This document shows positions 35,561-49,100 of a stretch of 64,000 nt of DNA, piece after piece; the stretch's first letter is position 1, and the number at the start of each line of letters is the position of its first letter. Below the pieces are notes generated by a model. It was not told where the DNA came from and ran no database searches. It saw nothing but the letters and a program-made list of their open reading frames with translations. The translations under genes and the position numbers were made by a program. The stretch spans positions 45,895,697-45,959,696 of the forward strand of contig CM046858.1 of the NCBI GenBank assembly GCA_025617745.1, written 5' to 3'. Origin of the DNA: Heliocidaris erythrogramma. Its lineage: Eukaryota; Echinodermata; Echinoidea; Camarodonta; Echinometridae.

Positions 35561-36365
35561 CTATCTATTTGAATGAAAAGAAAACACAAGTTATTCATGT
35601 ATCCTCCCCGTTTCGTCAAACTGAATGTCCTCCGATATTACTTGAAGACCATGTTTTACAACCATTAGAAACTGTTTGAAATCTAGGTGTTGTATGTGAC
35701 AAGCATTTATTAATGGCTGATCAAGTAAGTGAGATTTGCCGTGTAGCCTCCTTCTCCTTATATAAAATAGGACAAATTAGGCGTTACTTAGATGAGAAAC
35801 TAACGGAAAGACTAGTTCATAGCCTCTTCTCTACACTCTACCAGAAACTCAACTGAACTGAATCCAAAGAATCCAAAATTCTGCTGCACGGCTTGTTACG
35901 AGGTCCCATTCAAGTGAATCTATCTCTCTTATTTTGAAGAAACTACACTGGGTACGTGTTTGTGCTAGAATCGAGTTCAAGATCCTACTCTTAATCTTTA
36001 AGTGCCTCAAAGGATTGGCTCCTACTTATTTGACTGAATTACTTATCCAATATATACCAAACAGAAACCTCAGATCTTCCCAAACATCCCTTCTCACAAT
36101 TCCACAAATAAATACAAAATCTTATGGGTCATGCTCTTTTCAGGTTGCATCAGCAGAACTTTGGTACAAATTGCCAGAAAATATCAAAAATTGTGATACT
36201 GTTGACAACATTAAGGCACGTCTTAAAACATTTCTTTTTAGAAATAACTTCCAGTGTTCACCGGAACTCTTTCTAACAGCGCATAGGAACATATTATGAT
36301 ACGCGCTTTATAAATACGGTATATTATCATTATTATTATTTTTATCATTATTATTATTATTATTA
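35560..36365 (+). pseudogene. 5'-truncated non-LTR retrotransposon (LINE), 3' end of RT ORF
   Basis: The open frame at 35934-36299 carries the C-terminal region of L2/CR1/Rex1-type LINE proteins: KLHWVRVCARIEFKILL, then CLKGLAPTYLTELL, then SAELWYKLPENIKN and RLKTFLFRNNF. Upstream sequence from about 35,600 continues the similarity in broken frames (for example SLYKIGQIRRYLDEKLTERL), with a frameshift near 35,855. No catalytic RT domain remains. The element ends in GCGCTTTATAAATACGG followed by an ATT-rich tail, the usual simple-repeat tail of such LINEs. It is on the strand opposite to the LIM gene. Not functional. Confidence 0.8.
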
Positions 36366-38280
36366 CTTGAGCATTCAATATAAAGTGAAATTTATCAAGC
36401 TTATCAGGGATCCACACCAACCCTTTCATGGGGGTCAAGAGAAATATATGATATTCTTATGATATGGTATGATATTAAACATCTTTCTTCCTTTTCACAT
36501 GTCACATAGAACATTACATTCAATTATTTACAGTGCAAACAAAATCATGACAATACTATAATGAAGTGAATTGAAAGAAAGACAAGGAGACCCTGGTAAA
36601 AGCAGGGCTTGTAAGGTGTAGGGTCCCCTCTGCGCCAAGTAACTGGCTGATATATACATGAAGCAACAAAATAAATCTTAAAAGGGAGTATATATTAGCG
36701 ACTACCTAAGGATACATTATGAAAGGAATGGGGTATATAAAAAACAAGCTATATTTAAGGCGGAGGACATCGCGCTTTACCTGTGCTTTCTCTATGGAAA
36801 AATCGTTTTGTCGTTACGATGATATTCTTGCACTCTCTCTGCATTGTCAATTTGACAATTGTATAATTGAACATGATAAATACGGGCAAGAGTACGAGTG
36901 TTCCTACTTAATTCGCAATAACTATATCACACTCTCATCAAATTGGCAATTACTTCTTGGAAATGATCTGAAGTGAAGCTGAATGAAGTCATGAGCGACG
37001 AAAAGTTTATTTCGTATTGTTTTTTTTTTTTGCATCAAACAAACGTGTTCCATTCAGCTCTCCAAAGACAAAGTAAGATTATTAATTCTTTGAATTTGAA
37101 TCATTGTCAGATGTGTCGACAATGAGCATCCCTTCGTGCGACACTAGAATGATATTTTGGCTAGCCATACGGACTAGAAACTTAAGATTTTGGCTAGTCC
37201 GTCGTGATTTTTACTAGCCATTGGCTAGCGGGCTATCGTTAATGTCGAGCAGCGAGAGCCCCATACATATGCCCGCGATGCCAGCGGACCGGTCACCGGT
37301 GCATGGTGCATGCACTGCGTGCAACTGTGTGCAACTCTGTTTTCACCGCCCATCATTTATCGATGCACCGGTATTCGACCGAATCAAAGCCGTCGAATCC
37401 CGGATTATGAAATATTTGATATGACTCGGGCTTAATTATTATATTCTAAGAATTTACCAGGTAGGTGCATTTGTGTGTACTAGACATGTTAATGTGAGTT
37501 ATGCTAAAATGGATCTGAACTAGAACAGCGTAATGTGAACAAAAATTATCCACAAATAGCCTAGAAGGCCTATATTGCAATAATGTGAGATTGAGCAGAG
37601 TCTAAGCATACAGCACAACTGTCTGAAACCAAAACAAGTGACATCTTAGAACTATGATCATACTCTAGTGTATGTATGTAAACCTTGATAGTGAAAGTAA
37701 AGTGACTTTGATATTGCCGTGGAAACAATATCAATATTGTTTGATCAGAATAAAAAGTTTTATCTGTAAGACATAGACGATGCAGGATTGCAGGGAAGTA
37801 CTTCCCTGGACCATGGATTCAATTTAACTGACTGCATGTCATGTGTGGAAGATTTTTAGAATATTCGGGACCTTTAAACTTCAGAAGCTGAAATTTAAGA
37901 TTTATAAAATACTATTTAAAAAGTCCTTAATTTGCTATTTCAAAATGAAATCATTGCTGGATGTCTTTACCTCAATAGTGGCTTCACATCCCATTACACA
38001 CCCACACAGAGCAAGTAAACTACTCATGTTGACACTAGGAGGGCATCTAAGGTCACTCTATGTTAGTAAACAGAACCCATACCTATGACTCAGAATAATA
38101 TGACCTTATTTGATCTGCTGTGAACTTGAGTGGCACAGGACCTGTCTGGGCCTACAACTGTTCCATCCATAGTCTGCTTTTTCAGACTGTCCATTTTCAT
38201 TTTTCAAAAGAAGAAGTACACTTTTTGTCTCCATATCTCTGATTCTGTAGGCTGTAGGCTGTATCCACCTTCCTTTCTAT
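36366..38280. other. Non-coding sequence
   Basis: No supported gene. About 37,150-37,410 is unusually rich in CTAG and CpG (repeated GGCTAG), possibly an old repeat. The short ORFs there have no recognisable domain. Confidence 0.5.
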
Positions 38281-38285
38281 CTATA

Positions 38286-38559
38286 ACCCCGTTCTCATTA
38301 TAGATGGCTCTAGAGTCGTTTCGGCATGCTCCACGGCGAACCCAAACCAGACCACCTCTGGGGGGGGGGGGGTGGTCCATGAGAGATAGCACAACCTAGA
38401 GCATGCCTATTCCCAGTTTACTGTGCAGAGAGTGCTAAGATAGATCTGCTACCCTCTGCAGGTGTGAACCCGCTGCGTGCCAGAGGCGTGCCAGTGGATC
38501 ACCCTGGTGCACCCCACGATGGAGCGATCCACTTTCCAATCTCGTAATGAGAATGGGGT
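38286..38559. mobile_element. Small TIR element
   Basis: 15-bp inverted termini, ACCCCGTTCTCATTA and TAATGAGAATGGGGT, with one mismatch between arms. Internal G-run at 38357-38371. No target duplication confirmed. Confidence 0.55.
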
Positions 38560-38650
38560 CTAAGCTTTTTGTCTCTGTCTCTGTCTTGTTGTCTGTTTCT
38601 CCTCCTCTCTCTCTCTCTCTATCTATCTTGGTCTGTCTGTCTGTGTCTCT

Positions 38651-39218
38651 GACCCGATTTACACCAAAAGGCTGGCCCGAGGCCCGCAATTTTTAGCATT
38701 TTTTACGCCAAATATTGGGCCGGCATTTTAAGGCCTCCTTTCCCAAAACTCACTGCACGTGTCGCCCAAAACATTTTATTTATCGCACGTGTCGATAATG
38801 ATCTACAAAAATGCAGTCCGTTCAGGAACAAAATAAGAAAACTCTTACCAGCATCAGGAAATTCAAAAAAGGATACTTTAAGGTGATAGTTCAGGAATAA
38901 TGTCGTCTGTTTTGATATCTTTATCAAATTTATAATACAATATGTCGGAGGTTAGTTCAGTTGATGCTTACACGCCAGATACTCCGGATGTACTTTGCGC
39001 GTTTTGTTTGTTGTTAGGTAACAGCGTCACATCGCGCACAAAATTGGGGGGCCCGAGGCCTCCTTTCCATTTACACCAAAATAAGGCCGGCCCGAGGCCG
39101 GCCTTGGGCAGGCCCGAGACTACCTCCAGAGGTAGTCCCAAATTTGGGAGGGCCTCGGGCCGGCTTTGCATTTACACCAAGCTTTAGGCCGGCCTAAAAG
39201 CTTGGTGTAAATCGGGTC
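38651..39218. mobile_element. TIR element inserted in a (TCTG)n tract
   Basis: GACCCGATTTACACCAA at the left is inverted at the right end (TTGGTGTAAATCGGGTC). TCTG/TCTC microsatellite lies on both sides (38574-38650 and 39219-39245), as if one tract was split. The interior holds GC-rich nested palindromes such as GGCCGGCC and CTACCTCCAGAGGTAG, and internal copies of ATTTACACCAA. No transposase. Confidence 0.75.
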
Positions 39219-39239
39219 TTTGTCTGTGTCTGTGTCTCT

Positions 39240-40679
39240 CTCTGTCTCACTACCTTCCTCCCTCTCCCTCCCCCTCAATTTCCCATTAGATACTCTAGCT
39301 TCTATTTCTTTCCTATTAGATACTCTAGCTTCTATTTCTTTCCTTTCTGCCCAAATTCTCCTTTTTGTCTCTCTCTCTCTCTCTCTTTGCTAATTTTTTC
39401 ACAATATATATATGCACAATTTAAACACTGGTGAAGATATTTTGACAGTACTTCAAAGAGAATGTTGAGTTCTTTGAAACATGAAAATAATTTGTGAGCT
39501 TTCTCCTTCATTTCATATCAGTATGCAAGAACATCATAGTTGAAATGTCCCCTGAAAAGGATTGCTCTTCAAATGCCCTCATATTCGAAATATGATGTTA
39601 GAGCTGAAGTGTTCGGGCCAACATTCATGCCATTATTTTGATGATTCCAAAACCTCACAGTATATACCGATGCTTATCTAGACATGATCAACCTTCCCAG
39701 TCGCTTTGAGACAGTTTCTTTCAGAATGTAATTGCATTACCAGAACTCAACTTTATCTTTCAGGACTCATATTCATAAATGATTTATGATAAAACAAAAC
39801 CTGACACCAAAGTGCTCTCAAGGTATGATTAAAATGCATTAGAACAGTCTTGTCTAATACAACATAGCTTTTCTTACCACCACCACCACCTGATCCAATA
39901 TGAAGGGATCATATGAGATGAACAAGCTATTTATAACTCTCTATGATCATGCATTACTGGTAATCAGAGACATGCCATGGGACTTAGGAAGACTGCTTGA
40001 GGATCATATTTGACAGTGTAGTTTCTCAAATACACAAGGAGAAGAAGGAAACTAGAGGGTAGAAGTAGAACAATCATAACACAAAATGATTTAGAGGAAA
40101 AAGAGAAGAGACAGACAGAAAAAAATGATGGGGAATTGGGAGAAATAGGGAGAGGAGGAGAAAGAAAGAAGAAGATGAATAATACAAAATACTGAGAAAT
40201 TAGAAAATGATTTATTTTTACCATCCCAAATTGCTTACAATATCTTTCAAAATATTTATTTAAAAAATGAAATGGTAGAGGACCCAAATAGTTACAGAAA
40301 GATAAAAAACTAAAATATCAAAATCCATAATTTACTAAGGGATAAAGATCTTACTCTGATAATCTGCCCAAGATCCTATACAGGATACCTCGATGATACT
40401 GCTCTGTACAGCCTTTTTCCAAAATCAAAGCATACATAAATGACAACACAAACAACAAATCTCTGCTATTAAAAATGAATACAACTCACGGTATCTCCTT
40501 GAAATCACTGCTTTGTACAATTCAGAATAACAATAAATACTTCCAGCTGTTCAGCTGAGAGAAAAGATCATTTGTGGTTTTTCTCAAGCAAACTACAATA
40601 AAGAGACATGGTCTCTGCACACACAAACTTGTGTCAGATGATTAACGTGTGATAGACAACTACAACAATAAGAGACAGA

Positions 40680-40713
<34 letters not shown>

Positions 40714-41065
40714 TTTCCAAGTGCTTGTAACACAAGTGCAGAACGGAAACTGAATGATATTGATGTCATAGACTTTGTACCTTGGTAATAAGTTTCTGGG
40801 AAGTTGTGAGTAACATAGTAAAGAATGTGATGAATCTCCTTTTCATGCACTCAATACATATCTATATGTTAACTACTGAGAACTAGTAAGGCAATAAGTC
40901 AATGTGAATAGAAAGGAGTTGTGCCCTTCTACTTCTCAAAATACAATACTATATATACTACACAAAACAAAACAAACAAATTCAAATCGTATTGCTTGTA
41001 GGATACTACACAAAACAAACAAATTCAAATCTTATTGCTTGTAGGATATCGGTAGTAACGTTGAG
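39240..41065. other. Non-coding sequence with simple repeats
   Basis: Two 31-bp units at 39284-39345, CT runs near 39370-39387, a GA run at 40685-40709, and two 45-bp units at 40962-41047 (core ACACAAAACAAACAAATTC). No exon recognised. Confidence 0.5.
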
Positions 41066-41069
41066 AAGG

Positions 41070-41325
41070 CTTAAATTTTTTATTTTTTTTTAATTGATTG
41101 ATACGGGGTGGCCCATTCAACAACAGTTGGTCTTCCATGGGGCCCCAACAACAAACATGATACAGAATGCATATAAATGTACAGATAAAAGCAACGGTTC
41201 ACCATGTGGTTAGTCCCGAAAAGGACTGTTGAGTAAGAAGAAAAAAGCTGAGAAAGTTGACAGGAGAAGAAATGGAAAGGCGCGACAGAATGGAGGAGAA
41301 TGTAGAAGTATTCACACATTAACTA
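41070..41325 (-). mobile_element. Possible LINE 3' end
   Basis: On the minus strand the sequence ends TTGTTGTTGGGGCCCCATGG, GGGCCACCCCGTATCAATC and then an A-rich tail. This resembles the 3' termini of LINE families in marine animals. No RT sequence remains, so the assignment is tentative. Confidence 0.35.
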
Positions 41326-41384
41326 TAGTATTGCCTCCATAGAAACCATAGAAAGAGTATTTAAGACATGAATAATCATTAATT

Positions 41385-41575
41385 GTGCAGGGATTGTGTT
41401 TTGTAACTGGTAGGTTCTGGGTTCAAAACCAACTCAATGCGCTATAGTGCCTTTTTATAAGGCATTAATTTTCAATTACAAAGTCCCTCATGTAATTAAA
41501 GCCATATGTGCCCCTTGCTGCTCACAAACAAGCAAATACTCTCTCATTAGCAGTCAGGTAAAATAAATCATCAAT
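41385..41575 (+). mobile_element. tRNA-derived SINE, decayed
   Basis: TTGTAACTGGTAGGTTCTGG, GGGTTCAAAACC (B box), AAGGCATTAATTTTCAATTA and the tail AGCAGTCAGGTAAAATAAAT match the better-preserved copy at 44880-45083 in opposite orientation. Confidence 0.7.
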
Positions 41576-41579
41576 CAAT

Positions 41580-41890
41580 CATTCTCTAAAACAATGTTAA
41601 TGTAAATTATATTGCCTGCAGTAGAGCAATATCACTCTTACTTGTGAGAAAGAAACTAAAAAGCAATCAGCAAGAATAGATCAATACTGATACTTACCAA
41701 TGATACACAGTGATATCAATGAGGATCTAGAACTAAGCAATATTAATATTATTCTATATAGTGTAAAACTGAAGATCAGCATACAAGACAGAAGACATCC
41801 TTGTAAAGCAGACAGTTACTATTGATTCAACCATATGACATTTCCATGTCTATTTTCCTTGCCCTTCAAGATGATAGCATATCTCTTTCC

Positions 41891-41921
<31 letters not shown>

Positions 41922-43230
41922 ACTTTGTACACTTACTTGCCAATATCAGCATCAGATCTCTTCCCAATATCAGTCCATTCCAAATGAGAACTATAAAATA
42001 TTGTTCAATATCCAGTCACTTAGGCAGATCATACCCAAATATGTTACTATTCGTCCATTGCACACAGATAGCGATACATATAGAAAGCTTTGATATGATG
42101 CTTTCAGACACAATACACTGTACATCTAGAAGTGAATATGGATCTAACATGCAGTATGACAGTGCATTTGTACTTTTGATGTCTCTGATAATAGTGTTAC
42201 TCTTATCCAGCTAACCAGTCAGCCAGCCAGCCTGCTATACCAAGAAGGTTAAATCCACACATGAAGACCTATATCCATTCCCATTTGTTTGGGTTCAAAC
42301 ACCTTCTAGAAATAGATTAAATAGCACTATGTAGTACAGCTGCTCTTTGTAAATGAATACTTTCCTCTCATATTTCAACAGTCTATTTTTACAGATCATG
42401 TTTAGCCAGTTGGCCAGTATACACTCTACATGTATCTATTTCTAGAGGTGTTTTCATTTTGAAAGAGAATACCTTTTATATCTTAATATACAGTAGAGAG
42501 AGAGAGAGAATGGGAGAGAGAGAGAGAAAGTGTAGAGACATCTTCAAAGAACATAAACTCAATTCACAATTTTCCTCCATGACACTTTCCTTGTTATTAC
42601 TGTTTTTAATTTATTATACCTTTAAAGTAATAGAACACATTGTGTGATATGTTTTCTTCCAATTTAAAGGCTCATGTAAATAACAGTTTTTAGAGTGAAG
42701 ATGCGAAATAAAAAGAAACTAGAAAGGCCGTCAAAGGCGGCAGACCCACGCCTTAGCGGAGCTATTATTCTTGAAACTGCAGATATATTTTTACTGGTTG
42801 GTTCCCCTGTCGTGTATAAAAAAAAGTAAACCCAATAGGCCTATAGGTTTTGTTTTGTTGCGATTATTTTTGTAAGCAGTAGCCATTCAAAGGGGAAAAC
42901 AAGAGGCACATCTACCCCCCCCCCCAATAAATTTTGCCATATCCAGGTCATAGCTTTGTGTGTCCCCACCCTTGAAAAAATTCTTCTGAAAAAGATATTT
43001 TATTATTGAAACATCTCTCCCCTAAAAGTAATTGATTAGACATGTCAGAGAGCGTGGCGTGGTGAGGAAAAAAATGTTAGCAATTTGTATTCAGTGTTCA
43101 GTCATGTAAGTGTTAGTAAATGTATTCATGTTCTATCTTTAAATTACATTGCAATTGGGGTTGTTGTTTTTTTTTCATCGGGCTTGGATAAAATAAATAT
43201 GACGGCAAAATAAGTTGGATCTCGACTTCA
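41580..43230. other. Non-coding sequence
   Basis: CT run at 41886-41925, GA run at 42495-42530, C-run at 42916-42925. A stretch near 42728-42765 (GGCCGTCAAAGGCGG) looks like part of a dispersed repeat. No gene recognised. Confidence 0.45.
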
Positions 43231-43549
43231 AAATGACATGCATGCGAGGCACAGAGCTTACTCACTCAGCTCAGTCACCACCCATCAACAAAGTCAAAGT
43301 GGATACTGGCGTGCATATATTCGGCGAACCTCGATCAGCCACCAAATTTTGCAAATCCACACAAATTTAAAAAAAATACAGTTTTTGTATATATTTTACA
43401 ACTACGAAATCCACTCAAACAGACATAAATGAGTTATAAACTAACTCAAATCTCAAATGACAGGACCGTTATAACCCAAAGAAAAAAGTTCAATCCTACT
43501 ACAGTCAGCCAGGCACAGGCACTGTACTCCCTGGGGTTATGTACTCCCT

Positions 43550-44050
43550 AGCCTAGCCTAGCCTAGCCTGGCCTAGCCCGACCAGATCGCCGTCACTTCG
43601 CGACAGCGCTGTGTATAGTTATGTACGTACAGCTAGCTACACAGCCCACTCACTCAGATCAACACACGCGAACGCTCGCGAGTGCGATAAACTCACTCAC
43701 GTCGAACAAACTCACCAGATTTTCACCGAAAACAATTAAAATCACGTACTACACGTCCACCAGGATAAAATAAATCACAAAAACTTCCACAACAAAGTGG
43801 AAAGAACCGGGGAAAATAAACAGAAATGCACAGAAGATAAGAAATAGAGGAGAAGCCGTAGGGCTAGGGTAGCCTGAATCTAAATGAATTTGTAGATAAA
43901 AAAAGGTATCGCGATAGCTAGCTAGCTAGCTAGCTATAAGCTATAGAGCCGCCTATGGCCTATTACTAGTATACCGTACATAGCCGCTTAACTTTCGCAG
44001 TAGTAGTTCAAGCGCGCGAAAAATCCCTTGTTGCTGGGATACGTTGGCTT
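43550..44050 (-). promoter_or_regulatory. CpG-rich stretch; possible promoter/first exon region of the LIM gene
   Basis: CpG-dense compared with its AT-rich surroundings (CGCGAACGCTCGCGAG, GCGCGCGAAAAATCCC). On the minus strand several GTGAGT donor-like sites follow (near 43,715, 43,695 and 43,270). It lies 16 kb upstream of the first recognised exon. Whether it is a promoter, and for which gene, is inference. Confidence 0.25.
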
Positions 44051-44199
44051 TGAATATTCATTGCAGGCTCGTATGGATTTGAAGTGAAATGGCAAATAAT
44101 GGGTCTAAAAGTCTTCTAAAATTCATAAACCTGAAATAGACTTTTGGTGAGACGAAGTAATGAGTGTTTTGATTGGCCAAAATATTTCTGCATCTGCAG

Positions 44200-44525
44200 G
44201 CGAAGTTTGGGGTCATCAATCTTTCTAGTTTCTTTCCTGTCACTATCTGAACTGAAGTTCCTATACTTTACTACAGGGTCAAAACTTCAAGGTCACACAG
44301 AATGTGCAGGGGTCAACCAATCATCACCAAAATCTAATCGATTCTTTCCTGTCACTTTCTGAACATTCCCTGAAAATTTGGTGCAAATCCGTTCACCCGT
44401 TCTCTTGTTATCTTGTACACAAACAAACAAACAAACAAACATACAAAAAAAAAAAAAAAAAAAACAAACAAACAAACATACGGAGCCCTTTACATAACCC
44501 TGCCGATTTCATCGGCGTGGGTAAT
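44200..44525 (+). repeat. Dispersed repeat ending in (AAAC)n and a short hairpin
   Basis: Two diverged blocks share TCTTTCCTGTCACTNTCTGAA. They are followed by AAATTTGGTGCAAATCCGTT, an (AAAC)n/A tract at 44421-44475 and the hairpin GCCGATTTCATCGGC. The style resembles the TGACCTTTGACC family. Confidence 0.6.
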
Positions 44526-44879
44526 AATGGCAATGTGTTACCCTTTGTTAAGTGTTTCTACAAGATAACATTATTTGTTTATTTCACGGTATTCAATTTT
44601 AATCAATTAAAAAGTAGTAACAACCACATCAATCAACATAAAAAATAATGTCATAGGTCATAAATAACATCCACTACTTCTGTTTTCTAAACTTGATGTC
44701 ATCTAATCAACACTGTATAGGAACACCAATGTTACCAAAAAGCCAGCAGGGGCTTGAAGCTTAAAACTAATATCATGTGCTATTAATTACTCATTAAAAT
44801 TTTTGATTCCTGGGCATCATTTATAAATAATGAAATGCAAATACATGGACTATTTCTAGGTGTAAAACATTTGGTTTGA

Positions 44880-45083
44880 TGGTTTATTCTACCTGACTGC
44901 TTATAAAGCATGTGTACGCTTTAAGTAAGCAACCAGGGGACCAGCGGCTTTAAGTCCTCTCTGAGGGACTTGGTAATGAGGATTAATGCCTTACCAAAGG
45001 GCACTAGTGCATCCACTTGGTTTCGAACCCAGGTCCTCCCAGTTACAAGACCACTGCTCTACCACTGAGCCATCATGCCTCAT
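44880..45083 (-). mobile_element. tRNA-derived SINE
   Basis: On the minus strand: GGCTCAGTGGTAGAGCAGTG (A box) and GGGTTCGAAACC (B box), then a body with AAGGCATTAATCCTCATTAC and GAGAGGACTTAAAGCCGC. It ends AAGCAGTCAGGTAGAATAAA. The two RNA polymerase III boxes are well preserved. Such tRNA SINEs are known from sea urchins. Confidence 0.8.
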
Positions 45084-45360
45084 TAATGAAAGCATGAACT
45101 TTAATAAGTGTTAACAAACTAAATGAACCACACACAATACAATTTTGTTTATTATGGTATACCTGTTAGGCATTTCAGGACAAACAAGGAATTTTCTTCT
45201 AACCAATTTTGCATGACCTAAGTTATAACAAAAAGTAATGTGTTAGTAGTTAAAAAATGGTAAAATATTAGTTCAAAGGATGATGTGATAACGGTATGAA
45301 GCTCATTTGATATTATTCATCAAGTGCTAAAGATCTATTAATTATGTGACACTTTTTAAA

Positions 45361-45442
45361 TGACGATGATGATGATGATGATGATGATAATGATGATAAT
45401 GATGATAATGATGATAATGATGATGATAATGATGATGATGAT
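45361..45442. repeat. (GAT)n microsatellite
   Basis: Runs of GATGAT with GATAAT variants. Confidence 0.9.
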
Positions 45443-45544
45443 CCACAGGATTTATATGGTACCATATTTCTGTTTAAAAAAAAAACCCATAAAAACAATG
45501 CATGTGCTCCTCCAATAAACATCATTATTTACACATTTGCCATA

Positions 45545-46101
45545 TAGGTTTAGGGTTGGGGTTAAGGTCTGGTAGGGCCTAAGTACATGATTTGTAATGT
45601 TCTAGACTGTCTCTTTGACAATTCCTTATGACATAACCCATGTGTCTTGTGGTATAACTTGATATATTGAAAGGTGACTTGGGAGCACATAAATTACTCT
45701 GTAGAAGATTTCCCTTAGTGATCTTGAAAAATTTATCTTCTTTTAATGATATCATATACTTCTCTCCCCTCAACAATGTTGATAACTATCAAATTTGGGC
45801 CCCCCTTCATTATGCAGTCATTCACTATCTCCTAATCCCTCTTTTTCTTCCATCTTCTCCTTCATTTTTATACCAAACATTATTTTCTTATCTCTCACTC
45901 CCTCATTTTCTCTTTCTCTTCTTCATTTTCATACCAAACATTATTTTCTTCCCCTGTCACATATGTGTTTTCCTCTTTTAGAAACAGAGAGAAAACAAAT
46001 ATTTTAAACTCATCAAGAGGAACTGATATGCCTACCTAGGTGTGAGTATATAATATACCATATTCTTGTTATGACATCACTTCCAATAATCATCTTTACA
46101 T

Positions 46102-46157
<56 letters not shown>

Positions 46158-49100
46158 TATACCCTAAGCAAATCATGGGTCATTTAAAAAATCTCCACCC
46201 CCCTACTACTAATGTCTACACATTGTCTTTGTATATATCTCTGTCATACATTGATCATAAATCACTGTCAGATTGCTGGAATGGCAAAAAAAAACAAATG
46301 ATTCTAGGAAAACACTCTCCCATATATATCCTACCAGTAGTAGTATTCAAGTTAAACCTAGATTGTTCATGTCTGATAAAGGTTTGTGCAGTCTAGAAGT
46401 ACATGACCTAGATTGTTAGGGTCAAACACATATCTTGGCAGTGGTAGTGCTACTATGATTGATTTCATTTGAAGTACAGATGATGAGATAGGATGGGGGC
46501 GTTTTTCTGTTTCCTAAAGGTCATTTATGAAGGTAGAAGTTTAAGTTCTGTATGAGTTAGCTAACAGTGTATAATACTCAATAAGCTTTCATAACATGCA
46601 TGGTAAGAAAGAAAGAACATCTAACATACATCTATCCCTCAGTTGATTATAATTTGAGGTGACTGAACATTTGCTGCTGTGACATTTACTCCAGGCTTTA
46701 TTTTGTTCAATACATACTATAAGCAGGGAGCTAGATGGGAGATTTAAGCAAAACTACCATCTCCCTGCTAGGATAAGGGTTTAGGGTTAGTATTAGGAAT
46801 AATGTTAGGTCCATGATTGAACTAAGTTGGGTATTGGGTTAGAGTAGGTTTTATACAACCTAAACAGAATCATAAATGAACACTGGTAATATCATACCTG
46901 TCAAAACATTAATGTTTTTATCTGAAGCTGCTGAATTCATTACACAAAAAAGCTATCAAGTATGATTGTGTAATTGCAAAGGTGGAATGTAAATTGCAAT
47001 AGTTCCCTTGAGGTCTCACATAAGATATGTTTATACGTGACTTGTGGTTTCGAAACTTTTAGTTCACGAATTAAACCATGACTCCCTAACCGCAACGAGG
47101 GTTCACATGAATCCTAGACAACGAACTTAAACTACAAGCCAAGCGATCTTCGTGGTTAACCCCGGAAGTAGATACCGATTATGTGTACAATACACATACA
47201 GATCCTGTGTTAATAATTCGTGTGAAGGGTATGACCCAGAAATTTAACATGAACAGTAAGGTCATTCCTAACCACAAGCTTGCAAAATTTAAAGTTTATT
47301 ACGTTCACATGGGCCGAGACTTTGATGGAGGACCCCGTCAAAAATAATAGTTTGAAATATAAAATGTGCCTATTTTCCACACAGCTCTTAGTCAAAATCC
47401 AAAATAAAAAATGCAATTAATTTTCAAATTATAATCTCAAATTAGCAGTTATTGTAAGGCGGCACTGTTCAAGTTTTGCCAGTTTAATGCCATTTTAACT
47501 TAAAGTTTTGAAACTACAAGCAAAACTTATAAAACTATTGTTATTAGGTGCTGGTGTTAGATAAGTGCCTCTATAAGCAATTATCAAGTACTCTAATTGT
47601 TCTAGTGAATAAGCCAAAAGCGATGAGCCAGGCATGTGTGTTGATGGCAAGGTTAGTAATTACATTTGGTGTCTGGTTTACGATCTTGGTCGGATGGGAA
47701 TCTATATAAAGGTCAGCTTTACTGTATGAGCCAAGGCACCATCACATAGATGAGAATAAAAGGGCACCAGGTTACTCTGATGGAACTGTTATTATCTAAT
47801 ATTTAGAGAAGTATTGCGATCAGGCAAGCCAAAGAAATTTTCAAGGAATCTAAATGCAGAATGCAAATGATATTTTATTTTTCCTTCATAAAGGAGTATC
47901 ATGATCATTAATCAAGATATCAAATGGGATGTCATTACTGTTAGCAATAAAACTCAGGAGAGTTTCAGGGAAAACCTTTATAACTTTTATAACCCATCCC
48001 CCAAGTTACAGCTACATTTCATCTTAGCATGACTTCAGTTACAACAATGAAATGAAAGTATTTGTACTCCCAACAATTCTAACATTCATGATAGACAGAT
48101 GCTGAAGAATGTTTGGTATGCCTCTTTACTCATTAGATCTCAATAATGTACCCCCAAACATGGGGAGTTAGGGGGGGGGGGGGTGTTCAAGGTAAATGGT
48201 ATGTGGTTAGGTGTTGGAACTAATGTGGGCAATATCCATTACTCTCATGCTGGGTCATTTAAAGTTTCACTCCATGCTATATTGGAAGGTGATTTTAACA
48301 CTATTCAGTGACACTTTACAATAAGTAAAACTAACATAATTATACAGGATCATGCTTGTATTCATAGCTAGCATGTACCTTGCATATACAGTGGAATATC
48401 AATTGAGAAGGCGGCCTAATAAAATAAATGTGATTTGAAGTGTTTAGCTGAAATAAGAGAATACCATGTGACACAAAAACAACTAAGCCTAAGCGTTGGA
48501 TCTTAATATTAATGACCACTAAAAGTGTAAATAATAAATTGTTATGGAATGAGACATTAGATAAGCAATATAGTTAGGCTTCATGCAATTAACAAGCTGC
48601 AGTATTTTCCTATTAGCATCTATCAAGTTATAAGGTTTTATAACTACTATGATCAAACTTCATGACAAAATTCGAAGTAATTGTGTATTGTTGTAAAAGA
48701 GTAAAAGATGTATAAGCACTCACCACAAAATGGTAAGAGGATCAATGTCAAGACTTGTCTGGTTTATGTAGTATGTCCCTGAGGTCTACACATGACCCAA
48801 TAATTAGTCCAAGGAATAAAGATCACCCAACAAGAATAACAAAATTTGGCTGGTGATCTGGGAAAGAGGAAATAGCTCAGGCGTCTTCTCTCAACTTCCT
48901 ACTGTGGTTCGTAACAAGTGAATGAATAATAGTTAGTGAGTGGGTCGAGTAGATGCTCAGTCCCCGGTCCTCAATGGTTTCCTGGCATATCACCGGTTCC
49001 AAGGGATGACTTTATCATCAGATTCTTTGCACACCACAACCTTCTCTTTCTTTTGTTTTGGTTTGAAGCAGGTATAAGAGACTGCTACTCCTTAGTCAGA

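Noticed and set aside
35934-36299. Host gene of 121 codons
   Set aside because: The sequence is the C-terminal tail of a LINE protein and ends in a LINE-type 3' tail.
44880-45083. Genuine tRNA gene
   Set aside because: A and B boxes are present, but no complete acceptor or anticodon cloverleaf; the body and tail match another SINE copy.
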